Shown here one piece after another: positions 8,714-18,495 of a stretch of 45,944 nucleotides of DNA. The stretch spans positions 1-45,944 of the forward strand of contig VGIC01000013.1 of assembly GCA_016867975.1 (NCBI GenBank), in the 5' to 3' direction. The notes under the pieces were generated by a model that was not told where the DNA came from, ran no database searches, and worked only from the letters and a program-made list of their open reading frames with translations. The translations under genes and the position numbers were made by a program. This DNA is from Betaproteobacteria bacterium. GTDB taxonomy: Bacteria > Pseudomonadota > Gammaproteobacteria > Burkholderiales > Methylophilaceae. Each line of letters starts with the position of its first letter. Position 1 is the first letter of the stretch.

Positions 8714-9535
8714 TTATGGGGCTTCTTTAAAAGTCTGTGATGGTTGTTGATCAATAAGATATAAGCCTCGTAGTACGAGATCTTCGATGAGTGCGATGGA
8801 TGGTTCTTCGAAGGCTTGTTCCATGGCGCATTCTAAATGGTTCTTGAGCATCGCGGCATCTCCTCCACTCAGGATGATGGGGCCTGTTTTACCGCAGCGT
8901 CTTTGCAATGCGCTACTCATCTGCAAAACGGCTCCCGTGATTGCCTGCAGGGTTCCGTGAAAAATGGCTTCAGTCGTGTTTTTAGGTAGGGTGCCAGCCA
9001 TGGCTGGTCGCATAGGGGATGATTCGGCCGAGAGGATTGGCAATTGAGATGCGGCCAGTCCTAGACTTTGTCGCATCAAGTTGAGACCAGGCATAATCAT
9101 CCCGCCAATAAACGCTCCCTGAGTAGAGGGCGCCGTTTTAATCTGATCGAGGGCGTCAATAGTCACGGCTGTCCCTGCATTGACAACAATGCAAGGGGCT
9201 TTTGCATGATGCCAGGCCGCAATCAGTGCAGCCCAACGGTCAGTGCCTAAAGTATCAGGCACCTCATATTGATTAGTGACTCCGCATGCTTTTGCGGTAG
9301 AGGTAACCCAATGAATCGGTAAACGACAGGAGCGTAGCGCATCGGAGATTGCCGTGGCATGGGCTGCACCGGCTACATTAGAAATAATAACGCGTTCGTA
9401 ATCTGGAGACGCTGGGTTGAAGTGAATGCCAGATAACTGATGATTCACGCAGGCGCCATGACTAGTGATTTCACCATTGCGGTCAAATATCGCCCACTTG
9501 GTTCTGGTATTTCCGGCATCAATCGTTAAAAGCAT
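8714..9535 (-). CDS. coaX: Type III pantothenate kinase
   Basis: First enzyme of coenzyme A synthesis: phosphorylates pantothenate with ATP and a monovalent cation. At 273 aa it has the type III ASKHA-fold motifs: DAGNTRTK at residues 6-13 (phosphate loop), GTDRW at 97-101 with catalytic D99, VNAGTAVTIDAL at 118-129, GGMIMPGL near 145, and LSGGDA near 218. In Bordetella the homologue was named Baf and sits beside birA. Here birA lies further upstream on the same strand, separated by an opposite-strand TonB receptor gene. The start has only a weak upstream purine stretch (GAAGAA). Confidence 0.95.
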   Translation of the reverse strand: MLLTIDAGNTRTKWAIFDRNGEITSHGACVNHQLSGIHFNPASPDYERVIISNVAGAAHATAISDALRSCRLPIHWVTSTAKACGVTNQYEVPDTLGTDRWAALIAAWHHAKAPCIVVNAGTAVTIDALDQIKTAPSTQGAFIGGMIMPGLNLMRQSLGLAASQLPILSAESSPMRPAMAGTLPKNTTEAIFHGTLQAITGAVLQMSSALQRRCGKTGPIILSGGDAAMLKNHLECAMEQAFEEPSIALIEDLVLRGLYLIDQQPSQTFKEAP

Positions 9536-9642
9536 ATTTCTTCAGAGGAGTCTATTCAAAGCCTGCGGCAATTTGTCACATTCTCGGCGCTCATTCGAGT
9601 TGTTAAAATGGTGGCATTTATCACAATGTCGAGGTTCAGAGT

Positions 9643-11898
9643 ATGCAACGGCTCAAAGCAAAAAAACAATCAAATAAATCTAATATTAACCGCATTCTAT
9701 CACCAAGTGTTTTGACCTCATGTTTGTTGAGTGTTTTTCCGCTATATGCCGTTGCCGAACATTTGGATTTGCCGAATATTGAGGTGGGTGCAGAGCGCAT
9801 TCATGAGCCGAGGACGTTCTCAGTCAACACCAGCGATACCGCAAGATTGCTGGATGATGAGCCAGGTGTCAGTTTTTACCGCGCCGGTGGCGTGTCAAGC
9901 CTGCCGGCCATACATGGTCTGGCGGATGACCGCATTCGCATCAAGGTAGATGGCATGGATCTGATTTCAAGTTGTGCCAATCATATGAACCCGCCACTTT
10001 CATATATTGATCCGACCAATGTCGGTGAAATTAAGGTGTTTGCTGGTATTACACCAGTCAGCATTGGTGGTGACAGCATTGCCGGCACCATCCAGGTCAG
10101 TTCTGAGGAGCCGACCTTTGCAGAGGCTGGGCATGGGCTTTTAGTTAAGGGGCAAATCAATACCTTTTATCGTAGCAATAATGATGCGCGTGGCGTGAAT
10201 GTATCTGCCAGCGTAGCCAATGATAAAGCGTATATGCGTTATACCGGCTCAACCGTTGAAGCTAACAACTATAAGGCTGGCAGTAACTTTAAAGCTGCCG
10301 CACAAGCCGCCGCTTTAAGGGGTTGGCTGGATGGCGACGAGGTTGGCTCAACCGCTTACAAGGCGCGCAACCATGCCTTGGCTTTTGGGGTGCAGCATGA
10401 AAATCATCTGGTTGAATTAAAACTAGGTTTACAAGATATTCCTTACCAAGGTTTTGTGAATCAGCGTATGGATATGACGGGTAATGATGCCGAGCAATAT
10501 AACCTGAGCTACAAAGGTAAATACGATTGGGGCAAGCTGGAAGCGCGTGCCTATCACGAAAGAACACGCCACAGCATGCAGTTTGGTGATGATAAGCAGT
10601 ATTGGTATAACGATATGATGGGTAATCCGACAGTTGCTGGTATGCCTATGGATACAGAGGGCAAGACTACTGGTTTGAAAGTTCAAGGAGATATTAACCT
10701 TACCGAACGAGACACACTACGTGTGGGGGGTGAATATCAGCGTTATCGTTTAGATGATTACTGGAACCCAGTAGCTAACTCCGGAAACATGATGGGCCCG
10801 AACACTTTTTGGAATATTAATAACGGTGAGCGTGATAAATATGATGTATTTGCGGAGTGGGATGCAAAATGGAATAAACAGTGGTTCTCCCAGCTAGGTT
10901 TACGCAGTAGTACCGTGAAAATGGATGCAGGTAGAGTGCAAGGTTATAGTAACTCTGGCATGATGAGTTATGGTGATCCCAATAGCCCTGCAACGATACC
11001 GGGTGCGTTTAATGCCGCAGACCGTTCAAATACCGATAATAATATCGATGTAACCGCATTAGCGCGCTATATGCCGGATGCAGAAAAAACCTTTGAGGCA
11101 GGTTACGCCATGAAAACCCGCTCGCCCAATGTCTATGAGCGTTTTGCATGGTCCAATAGCAACACCATGGTCATGAATATGAACAATCTGTATGGTGATG
11201 GCAATGGCTATGTAGGCAACCTGAACTTGAAGCCTGAAAAAGCGCACACTGTGAGTGTGTCTGGTCATTGGCATGATGCTGCGCAGCAGAATTGGAACCT
11301 GAAAGTCACGCCATATTTTACTTATGTAGATGACTATATTGATGCAGTCGCTTGTGCCAAAGTAGGCAAAACCTGTGAAAGTAGAGATGATGGCTTTGTG
11401 AACTTGAGCTTAGACAATCAGTCTGCGCGCCTTTACGGCATAGATGTGTCCGCCAAAAAACTGCTGGCAGAGGGCGGTGGTTATGGCAGCTTTACTGCAA
11501 CGGGCATTCTGAATTATGTGCGTGGCAAAAATAACAGCACAGATGACGACCTGTACAACATCATGCCGCTCAACGCCACACTTGCAGTGGAGCATCGTTT
11601 TGGCGGGTGGTCTAATAAATTTCAGGCCAAATTGGTGGATAGCAAAGATAATGTTCAGGCGGCACGTCAAGAGCTCAAGACGGCCGGATACACCTTATTT
11701 AACTTCTACACCAGCTATGACTGGAAAAATGCGCGTCTAGATTTGGGGGTTGAAAACATCTTGGATAAGCATTATTACGACCCGCTGGGGGGTGCCTATA
11801 TCGGGCAAGGGGCAACCATGGGTACGAGTGTGTCGCATGGTGTGCAAGTGCCAGGAATGGGACGTTCAGTAAACGTAGGTTTGACACTTAAATATTAA
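9643..11898 (+). CDS. TonB-dependent outer-membrane receptor, probable copper receptor (OprC/NosA-like)
   Basis: A 751-aa outer-membrane receptor that would import a ligand using TonB energy. A signal peptide is visible, with likely cleavage after AVA at residue 38. The plug domain (about 45-160) is followed by a 22-stranded-barrel-like remainder ending in NVGLTLKY. The plug has C111-x3-M115 (SSCANHMNPPLSYIDP), and the barrel has H310-x-M312 (TRHSMQFGDD) followed by GMPMDTEGKT. In Pseudomonas OprC, copper is held by a CxxxM motif in the plug and an HxM motif in the barrel; finding both, about 200 residues apart, points to copper. Several Met-rich stretches (YNDMMGNP, NTMVMNMNN) fit this. GAGG precedes the start. 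It is inserted between coaX and birA on the other strand. Receptor identity is firm; copper specificity is inferred. Confidence 0.9.
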   Translation: MQRLKAKKQSNKSNINRILSPSVLTSCLLSVFPLYAVAEHLDLPNIEVGAERIHEPRTFSVNTSDTARLLDDEPGVSFYRAGGVSSLPAIHGLADDRIRIKVDGMDLISSCANHMNPPLSYIDPTNVGEIKVFAGITPVSIGGDSIAGTIQVSSEEPTFAEAGHGLLVKGQINTFYRSNNDARGVNVSASVANDKAYMRYTGSTVEANNYKAGSNFKAAAQAAALRGWLDGDEVGSTAYKARNHALAFGVQHENHLVELKLGLQDIPYQGFVNQRMDMTGNDAEQYNLSYKGKYDWGKLEARAYHERTRHSMQFGDDKQYWYNDMMGNPTVAGMPMDTEGKTTGLKVQGDINLTERDTLRVGGEYQRYRLDDYWNPVANSGNMMGPNTFWNINNGERDKYDVFAEWDAKWNKQWFSQLGLRSSTVKMDAGRVQGYSNSGMMSYGDPNSPATIPGAFNAADRSNTDNNIDVTALARYMPDAEKTFEAGYAMKTRSPNVYERFAWSNSNTMVMNMNNLYGDGNGYVGNLNLKPEKAHTVSVSGHWHDAAQQNWNLKVTPYFTYVDDYIDAVACAKVGKTCESRDDGFVNLSLDNQSARLYGIDVSAKKLLAEGGGYGSFTATGILNYVRGKNNSTDDDLYNIMPLNATLAVEHRFGGWSNKFQAKLVDSKDNVQAARQELKTAGYTLFNFYTSYDWKNARLDLGVENILDKHYYDPLGGAYIGQGATMGTSVSHGVQVPGMGRSVNVGLTLKY

Positions 11899-11911
11899 CT
11901 TTAGTCGCCGT

Positions 11912-11939
11912 CCTGCGAGGCGCTTAAGCGCCTCGCAGG
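11912..11939. terminator. Perfect 28-bp palindrome overlapping the birA stop codon
   Basis: CCTGCGAGGCGCTT (11912-11925) is followed directly by its exact reverse complement AAGCGCCTCGCAGG (11926-11939). It sits between the convergent receptor gene and birA, and the birA stop codon (11924-11926) lies at its centre. A stem of this strength could slow polymerase from both sides, but there is no T-run on either side, so it is not a standard intrinsic terminator. It could equally be a protein-binding palindrome or an mRNA 3'-end stabiliser. Confidence 0.5.
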
Positions 11940-12898
11940 CTGATTTCCCCTGATGTAAATTTTTGCAACCCGTGCTCGGTGTTTACCAGTAGATTGCCAT
12001 CCTCTGTAATGTTCTGCACAACACCGGTGACTTCCTGACCATCCGGCATCAGCATGCGCACCGGCTGCAAATGGTAAGCGTGATGACTAGTCCATTCATC
12101 GATCAGCGGAGTGAGGCTATGTTGCTCAAATTCTTTTAAGACTTCAGCCAATTGCCCCAGCAATGCACTTAGCAATTTGTTCGGGTCAATCGGCTGAGTT
12201 GATACGCTGTCCAAATCGGTCACAGGTTGATCAATCTGTTTTTTGATTTCTCTCGGCAGGCACAGATTAACACCAATGCCAATGACCGCTGTACTGGGGC
12301 CTTCCATGGTGCCCTGTAGCTCAATCAGAATACCAGCCACTTTTTCGCGGTTAATCACAATATCATTGGGCCACTTCAGTTGCGCCTGATTGATATCCAT
12401 CGCGTGAAAAGCGCGAATCAAGGCTAAGCCAACTGCTAGACTCAAGCCCGACAATGCCGCCGCGCCACACTGAAAGCGCCACAGTAATGAAAACGTCAAG
12501 CTGGCACCCAGCCCTGCCTGCCAGTGACGCCCGTGTCTGCCGCGTCCCTTGGTCTGTAAATGCGCGGTCACGCAAGTCGCATGATCTGTCTCGCCATTGG
12601 CTTGATGCATCAGGTAGGTGTTGGTCGATTCAATATGGTCGTGAATCTCAAGTTTAAACGTATGACCTAGAGCCTTGAGTGCATTCAGTACCGTCTGCTG
12701 TTCAAGAAAAGTCGTTGCATAAGGGAGTTTGTAGCCTCGGCTACGCACAGAAAAAACCTCGATACCGAGTGACTCAGCATGCTGTATGGCATTCCAAACG
12801 CTGGTGCGGCTGATGCCAAAATGTTGGGCGATATCTCCACCAGAATGGAACTTGCCATCGGCCAGAAATTTTAGAATGGGGAACGTCAGCGAGTTCAT
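11924..12898 (-). CDS. birA: Biotin--[acetyl-CoA-carboxylase] ligase / biotin repressor
   Basis: Makes biotinyl-AMP and attaches biotin to the carboxyl carrier subunit of acetyl-CoA carboxylase. At 324 aa it has the bifunctional layout. An N-terminal winged helix-turn-helix (about 18-55, GDIAQHFGISRTSVWNAI) indicates that it may also repress biotin genes. The ligase core has ESTN at 90-93, the adenylate loop KGRGRHGRHW at 117-126 and KWPNDI at 175-180 followed by KVAGILIEL. A small SH3-like C-terminal domain ends the protein. No biotin synthesis gene is in the window, so its regulatory targets are not visible. The stop codon lies inside a perfect palindrome. Confidence 0.95.
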   Translation of the reverse strand: MNSLTFPILKFLADGKFHSGGDIAQHFGISRTSVWNAIQHAESLGIEVFSVRSRGYKLPYATTFLEQQTVLNALKALGHTFKLEIHDHIESTNTYLMHQANGETDHATCVTAHLQTKGRGRHGRHWQAGLGASLTFSLLWRFQCGAAALSGLSLAVGLALIRAFHAMDINQAQLKWPNDIVINREKVAGILIELQGTMEGPSTAVIGIGVNLCLPREIKKQIDQPVTDLDSVSTQPIDPNKLLSALLGQLAEVLKEFEQHSLTPLIDEWTSHHAYHLQPVRMLMPDGQEVTGVVQNITEDGNLLVNTEHGLQKFTSGEISLRGA

Positions 12899-13129
12899 AA
12901 TGTGCAGAGTGTAGCACAGTATCTACTAGTGGAACCCAGTCAATTTCGGAAGCCACTCACTATTGATTCGGCACATCAATTACCCCAATCCGTTTGTGTT
13001 GAGTTTTGTCAAAATATGAATGGATTCAATGGTCTTCAGCAGGTCTAGGCCGAGCGGTGTATGAGACAGTTCGTGCCAAATCACTAAGCTGGTGTAAAAT
13101 ACTAAAAAATTCAAATACTAACCATCGCT

Positions 13130-14905
13130 ATGTCCTCAGAAAAAAATCCTAAACACACGCCTGCTTCTGCTTCCAATTTTATTCGCGCTATCATCGAAAA
13201 AGATTTGAGCCAGCATAAATACGCGAGCAAAAAGTGGGCGGGCAGTCCAGGCGATGCGCAACATCAGGCGGCAGGTCAAGTAGATTTTGCAAAAATTCGT
13301 ACCCGCTTCCCGCCGGAGCCTAACGGCTATCTGCATATCGGGCACGCTAAAAGTATTTGCCTGAACTTTGGCTTGGCGCGTGATTACAGCGGTGTGTGTC
13401 ATCTGCGTTTTGATGACACCAATCCGGAGAAAGAGAGTCAAGAGTACGTCGACAGCATCTCTGAGATGGTGCAATGGCTCGGATTTGCTTGGCAGAACGG
13501 GGCGGAATCTAATCTTTATTTCGCCAGTGACTATTTTGATCACATGTACCATGCGGCGGAGCTGTTGATACAAAGCGGTCTGGCTTATGTGGATCAGCAG
13601 ACGGCTGAAGAAATGCGCACCAACCGTGGCACGCTGACTGAGGCAGGTAAAGACTCCCCCTATCGGAACCGTAGCGTAGAAGAAAATCTCACCCTGTTCC
13701 GCGAGATGCGCGATGGCAAGCATGCTGATGGCAGCATGGTGTTGCGTGCCAAGGTCGACATGGCATCGCCTAACATCAATATGCGAGATCCCGCCATCTA
13801 CCGTGTACGCAAGGCCCATCACCACAACACAGGTGACAAGTGGTGTATTTATCCAATGTACACCTTCGCGCACCCGATTGAAGATGCGCTCGAGCAAATC
13901 ACGCATTCCATCTGCACACTCGAGTTCGAAGATCAGCGTCCTTTCTATGACTGGCTCCTGGAGCAGCTTGCTGATGCAGGCATGCTGTCACACCCCTTGC
14001 CCAAGCAGTATGAGTTCGCGCGTTTGAATCTTACCTATGTCGTACTCTCCAAACGTAAGCTGATTCAATTGGTTGAGGAAAAGCATGTTACTGGTTGGGA
14101 TGATCCACGACTGCCAACGCTGGCGGGCGCGCGTCGTCGTGGCTATACGCCAGAAGGCTTCCGGCTATTTGCAGACCGCATTGGTGTTTCAAAAGCGGAT
14201 TCATGGATCGAATATACGATTCTAGAAGACTGCATGCGTGAAACTCTGAATGAAACTGCCGAGCGCCGCATTGCGGTGCTGGACCCGATTAAGCTGGTGA
14301 TTGATAATTATCCAGAAGGTCAGAGTGAAGACTGTTTTGCACCGAATCATCCGCTCAAACCGGAGCTGGGTAAGCGCACCGTTCAACTTTCAAAAGAGCT
14401 TTGGATTGAGCGTGAAGACTTTATGGAAGCGCCTTCAAAAGGCTATTTCCGACTGTTCCCAGATAACCTGGTGCGCCTGCGTTATGGCTACGTGGTGAAG
14501 TGTACCGGCTTTGAAAAAGATGCGGCTGGTCATGTCACCACCGTGCATTGTGAATATCTGCCAGACACCAAGTCAGGCACGCCGGGATCCGACAGTGTAA
14601 AAGTCAAAGGCAATATCCATTGGGTGTCTGTCGCGCACGCTTACCAAGCGGAAATCCGCATGTACGACCGATTGTTCAAAGAGGCCCACCCTGGCAGCGG
14701 AGACAAAGACTTCTTGGAAGACATCAATCCTGATTCTGTTAAAGTCATCGCCGCGCAGCTGGAGCAGTCTCTGCAAGGGGCTCAAGCTGCCGAAACATTC
14801 CAGTTTGAGCGTCATGGATACTTTGTCGCCGATCGAAAAGACTCTATTTCAGGGAATCCGGTGTTTAACCGCACTGTAACACTACGGGACTCCTGGCAGA
14901 AATAG
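13130..14905 (+). CDS. glnS: Glutaminyl-tRNA synthetase
   Basis: Class I aminoacyl-tRNA synthetase that charges tRNA-Gln with glutamine. At 591 aa it is slightly longer than E. coli GlnS (about 550) owing to a polar N-terminal extension of roughly 55 residues. Signature motifs are present: PEPNGYLHIGHAKSI with HIGH at 69-72, the KMSKS equivalent VVLSKRKL near residue 305, FDDTNP near 103-108, and the two C-terminal beta-barrel domains with YFRLFPDN and LRYGYVVKC. It is monocistronic and faces rne, with a long perfect inverted repeat between them. The 231-bp gap upstream (12899-13129) shows no gene and only a weak -10-like TAAAAT at 13095-13100. Confidence 0.97.
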   Translation: MSSEKNPKHTPASASNFIRAIIEKDLSQHKYASKKWAGSPGDAQHQAAGQVDFAKIRTRFPPEPNGYLHIGHAKSICLNFGLARDYSGVCHLRFDDTNPEKESQEYVDSISEMVQWLGFAWQNGAESNLYFASDYFDHMYHAAELLIQSGLAYVDQQTAEEMRTNRGTLTEAGKDSPYRNRSVEENLTLFREMRDGKHADGSMVLRAKVDMASPNINMRDPAIYRVRKAHHHNTGDKWCIYPMYTFAHPIEDALEQITHSICTLEFEDQRPFYDWLLEQLADAGMLSHPLPKQYEFARLNLTYVVLSKRKLIQLVEEKHVTGWDDPRLPTLAGARRRGYTPEGFRLFADRIGVSKADSWIEYTILEDCMRETLNETAERRIAVLDPIKLVIDNYPEGQSEDCFAPNHPLKPELGKRTVQLSKELWIEREDFMEAPSKGYFRLFPDNLVRLRYGYVVKCTGFEKDAAGHVTTVHCEYLPDTKSGTPGSDSVKVKGNIHWVSVAHAYQAEIRMYDRLFKEAHPGSGDKDFLEDINPDSVKVIAAQLEQSLQGAQAAETFQFERHGYFVADRKDSISGNPVFNRTVTLRDSWQK

Positions 14906-14986
14906 CAGAAAAATGAGGTTTTTGATGCTTGGTGTCGTGGTCAGCTTTGTTGTCTTGCTGGTACGGACTTTTTTTAGAGCGCCGTA

Positions 14987-15026
14987 ATTCGTATTACGCG
15001 GTTGAGATTAACCGCGTAATACGAAT
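14987..15026. terminator. Long perfect inverted repeat between convergent glnS and rne
   Basis: The arms are 17 bases with no mismatch: ATTCGTATTACGCGGTT (14987-15003) and AACCGCGTAATACGAAT (15010-15026), with a 6-base loop GAGATT. Its position between two convergent genes suggests a bidirectional transcription stop, but the run of T lies before the hairpin on the plus strand (14969-14975) rather than after it. The rest of the 151-bp gap shows nothing else. Confidence 0.55.
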
Positions 15027-15056
15027 GCCCGATATTTCTCTTGGTTAGAGGATGTG

Positions 15057-17654
15057 TTATTGGTTCTGCGTTTCTATCATGACCAATGGTTCGCCTTCGG
15101 CTTCTTGCTTGGCTTGTTTCTGCCAAGCGGCATTACGACGAGGGGCGCGAGGTTTTTCTTGCTCAACCGGTGCAGTTGCTTGGGTCGTATCTGCTTTGGT
15201 TTCCACTAGCTCTAAACCCGATGCAGAAAGGTCAACAGGTTGTGCTTCTGCTTTGGGTTTTCGGGCACGGGCTGGACGTTTCTTTTCAGCCTTTGCTTTG
15301 CCTTCATCGTGACTCTCAACACCTTTCTCGATGGCTTCCGTGTTGGTAGCTTCAGGCATGGTCTCAGCGGGTGCTGGCTGTGCTGATGCACGTTTAGCCG
15401 ACTTAGGTGCTTTAGCTTCCACAGGCGCTTTGATATTTTCTGGCACAACTGTTGGCGCGACAGGGGCGGCTGCAGTTTCCAGTGCTCGCTCATTGGTTGC
15501 CGGGGTAGGTGCTGGCACTGCACTTGCCTTAGCTTGATTTGCCGTCAATTCTTCATTGGGTACAAAAGGTAGCGTTGCGTCACGTGTCGTGGACTCATCA
15601 CGGTCACGACGATTGCGGCGGTTGTTGCGATTGCGACGGTTGCCACGCTCGGAACGTTGCTCCGGTGCATCCCCAGCTTCCACGGTAGTTGCTATGGTCG
15701 GTTGTTGACGTGCGGATTCGTTACGTGGGCTCTCGTTGCGAGCTTGTGGCTGCCTTTGCTGACGCTGTTCTGATGGTTTGTTTTGCGGTGCGCGCGCTTC
15801 CTGAGCTTTGAGCTCTTGATTGCGCTGCGTGCGCTCTTGGTGATGATTCCTGTCCGTGCGCTCTCCACGCGTCCGGTTGCGGTTTCGACCACGATTTCGA
15901 CCACCCTCACGGCGGGCATCGTTTGATTTCTCTTTCTTTTCTGCCTGATCATTACTGTCAGCCGTGAACGATGCAAAGAAATGCTTGATGCGTGAGAAGA
16001 TGGAACGTTTGGTTGTTTCTTGCTCAGTGGTTTCAGTAACGACAGGTGCAGGTGCTGCGGGTGTGATCCCTTTCACTGCCGCCTCAGGTCTGGTAGCTTT
16101 TACCTCTTCAGTCGCTTGAGCAATATAGGTGGGCTCGGCTGGCATTTCTACCATTTTATAGCTGGCACGGTTGGTGTCTTGGTTCACATCGTCGTGCTTG
16201 ATGCGTGTGATGGTGTAGTTAGGTGTTTCCAAATGAATGTTTGGAATCAATACAACCTCTACCCCCATGCGCTGTTCGATTTTGTGAATGTCTGCACGTT
16301 TTTCGTTGAGCAGGAAGGTTGCTATCTCAACCGGCAACTGTACTTGAATAATGGCACTGTCTTCTTTCATGGCGTCTTCTTGCGTAATGCGCAGAATGTG
16401 CAATGCAGTTGATTCAATACCGCGGATATGGCCCGTGCCATGGCAGCGTGGACATGGGATGTGGTTGTTTTCACCCAGGCTAGGACGTAGACGCTGACGA
16501 GATAACTCTAACAAGCCAAAGCGTGAGATCTTGCCAGTTTGCACGCGTGCGCGGTCTGCATGCAGTGCATCGCGCAGGGCGTTTTCAACCTCACGCTGGT
16601 TGCGCTGACTTTCCATGTCGATAAAGTCAATCACGATCAAGCCACCTATGTCGCGTAGGCGTAGCTGGCGAGCTACTTCTTCTGCCGCTTCCAGATTGGT
16701 GTTGAATGCGGTTTGTTCAATATCGCTACCGCGTGTGGCGCGACCTGAGTTGACGTCAACTGAGACTAACGCTTCGGTATGGTCAATGACGATGGCACCA
16801 CCTGAAGGTAGGCGCACTTCTCGTGCAAAGGCAGATTCGATCTGATGCTCAATTTGGAAGCGTGTAAACAGTGGAATCTCATCTTGATACAATTTCACGC
16901 GCGTGACGTTGCCCGGCATGACATGGTTCATGAACTGCATGGCTTGTTCATGAATATCGGGAGTATCAATGAGAATCTCACCAATGTCTGAGCTAAAGTA
17001 GTCGCGAATAGCGCGAATGACTAGGCTACCTTCTTGATAAATGAGGTAGGCGCCAGCCTGCATTTGCGATGCGCCATCAATCGCACTCCACAGTTGTGTG
17101 AGGTAGTTCAAATCCCACTGTAATTCTTCGACGCTACGGCCGATGCCAGCGGTACGCGCGATGATGCTCATGCCTTTGGGTACTTCAAGTTGTGCCAGCA
17201 CATCGCGCAATTCGTCACGCTCTTCACCTTCGACGCGACGGGAAACACCGCCTCCGCGAGGGTTGTTTGGCATCAAGACCAAGTAACGTCCAGCGAGAGA
17301 GATGAATGTGGTGAGAGCGGCGCCTTTGTTGCTTCGTTCGTCTTTATCAACTTGAACGATGACTTCTTGCCCCTCTTTCAATGCATCTTGAATGCGGGCG
17401 CGACCATCTGCACCTTCTTTGAAATAACTACGTGAAACCTCTTTGAAAGGTAGAAAACCGTGACGATCTTGTCCGTAATCGATAAATGCGGCTTCGAGCG
17501 AAGGTTCGATACGGGTGATGACCCCTTTGTAGATATTGCTCTTGCGCTGCTCTTTGCCAGCGTGCTCAATATCTAAATCGATCAGTCTTTGACCATCTAC
17601 AATCGCAACGCGTAGTTCTTCTGACTGCGTTGCATTAAATAACATGCGTTTCAT
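15057..17654 (-). CDS. rne: Ribonuclease E
   Basis: Endoribonuclease that processes rRNA and tRNA precursors and starts mRNA decay; in related bacteria it is the scaffold of the RNA degradosome at the membrane. The 865-aa protein begins [21 protein letters not shown]. It has an S1 RNA-binding segment (about 35-125), the DNase I-like catalytic part with VSVDVNSG near residue 300 and IVIDFIDM near 343 (metal-binding aspartates), and the zinc-link CPRCHGTGH near residue 400. From about residue 520 the chain is low-complexity and Arg-rich ([26 protein letters not shown]), then Ala/Pro/Lys-rich: the disordered scaffold half. It has the tail length of RNase E rather than RNase G. It is divergent from rluC, with an unusually long leader region. 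Confidence 0.96.
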   Translation of the reverse strand: MKRMLFNATQSEELRVAIVDGQRLIDLDIEHAGKEQRKSNIYKGVITRIEPSLEAAFIDYGQDRHGFLPFKEVSRSYFKEGADGRARIQDALKEGQEVIVQVDKDERSNKGAALTTFISLAGRYLVLMPNNPRGGGVSRRVEGEERDELRDVLAQLEVPKGMSIIARTAGIGRSVEELQWDLNYLTQLWSAIDGASQMQAGAYLIYQEGSLVIRAIRDYFSSDIGEILIDTPDIHEQAMQFMNHVMPGNVTRVKLYQDEIPLFTRFQIEHQIESAFAREVRLPSGGAIVIDHTEALVSVDVNSGRATRGSDIEQTAFNTNLEAAEEVARQLRLRDIGGLIVIDFIDMESQRNQREVENALRDALHADRARVQTGKISRFGLLELSRQRLRPSLGENNHIPCPRCHGTGHIRGIESTALHILRITQEDAMKEDSAIIQVQLPVEIATFLLNEKRADIHKIEQRMGVEVVLIPNIHLETPNYTITRIKHDDVNQDTNRASYKMVEMPAEPTYIAQATEEVKATRPEAAVKGITPAAPAPVVTETTEQETTKRSIFSRIKHFFASFTADSNDQAEKKEKSNDARREGGRNRGRNRNRTRGERTDRNHHQERTQRNQELKAQEARAPQNKPSEQRQQRQPQARNESPRNESARQQPTIATTVEAGDAPEQRSERGNRRNRNNRRNRRDRDESTTRDATLPFVPNEELTANQAKASAVPAPTPATNERALETAAAPVAPTVVPENIKAPVEAKAPKSAKRASAQPAPAETMPEATNTEAIEKGVESHDEGKAKAEKKRPARARKPKAEAQPVDLSASGLELVETKADTTQATAPVEQEKPRAPRRNAAWQKQAKQEAEGEPLVMIETQNQ

Positions 17655-18439
17655 TGTTTGCTCCCGAGCTAGCTACGCGAGCAGACAGGTCACACCGGTT
17701 TTGTGATGCCTGTGTGGCTTAAAATTAGTACGGTCTTTTAATGTGAAACGTGCCTTGTTTCGGCTGAAATATCAAAGTGGCAATTGGTTTTTAGGCAATG
17801 ATGTGCCAAAGAATGATAACGAGTTAGTGCTGGTTAGTGTGGTTGGATGATCATGGATCATCACACTCAAGCATGGGCAATCAACGGTAACAATGCAAGG
17901 TGGCAACGAATGTCGATCAATAGACTTGCGCAACAAGTGGCGCTTAATGTATTCACGCGCCCAGAGAAAACTGGGTTTGTAGTGAATGTGCTATTGGCAG
18001 TTTCAGCAAAATAATGGGTGCTGAAGCTTACTGATGTGTTCGTTTAAGTAACGCTGTTGCGATTGTTAAGCTCAATTACGGCCTTTTCAAGCCATTTGTC
18101 ACCTAAATTCGTTAAAATTCAGTCTTTAATAATTCTAATTTTCCTGATTCTAGAGCGGGTAATGTACCTGCTGAATAATCGGTCAAATTTTACGATTCAC
18201 GTTAAGTCGCGCTTTATTTTATTCGTCTGCGGCGGCTTTAGCGCTCATTTCTCTAACCGCTACTTTATAATATGGCGAGCGGCGTTAACCAATGTATTTT
18301 GTGACCACTAGTTTTATCAACAAACACAACAGGCGCTTAATCTGCACCTCTTAATTTGCACATAAAGCTGAGGTAAGATGTGTTTGCTATTGATAGTGTA
18401 TTCTTAGTTAAATCTAACCCACCTATCATTTAATGGACG
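17655..18439. other. Long intergenic region, probable rne leader
   Basis: No convincing gene lies in this ~785-bp stretch. RNase E genes usually have a long 5' untranslated region through which the enzyme controls its own mRNA, so much of this is probably the minus-strand rne leader. A hairpin is visible at 17846-17862: GATGATC and GATCATC around ATG, with AGTGT/ACACT outside. A possible minus-strand promoter is TATAAA near 18265-18270 with TTGGTT 17 bases upstream; this is weak. The short reading frame at 18057-18311 has no upstream ribosome site and no recognisable content. Confidence 0.4.
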
Positions 18440-18469
18440 TTAAATTCAAAAGAATTCCCGCAGTATAAT
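18440..18469 (+). promoter_or_regulatory. Candidate rluC promoter
   Basis: A perfect TATAAT is at 18464-18469, with TTAAAT at 18440-18445 (spacing 18) as a weak -35. It lies before the 266-bp inverted-repeat element, so a transcript from here would carry almost the whole element in its leader before reaching rluC at 18775. Confidence 0.4.
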
Positions 18470-18495
18470 CTACATCAATCAATTAAGCAAAACAT

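Noticed and set aside
13136-13906. Long 256-codon open frame antisense to glnS
   Set aside because: It lies wholly inside a clear glnS gene, has no recognisable motifs and no ribosome site; codon bias of glnS explains it.
18077-18110. GGCCTTTTCAAG resembling the left end of MITE C
   Set aside because: Only about 12 bases match, with no partner end or internal hairpin; probably chance.
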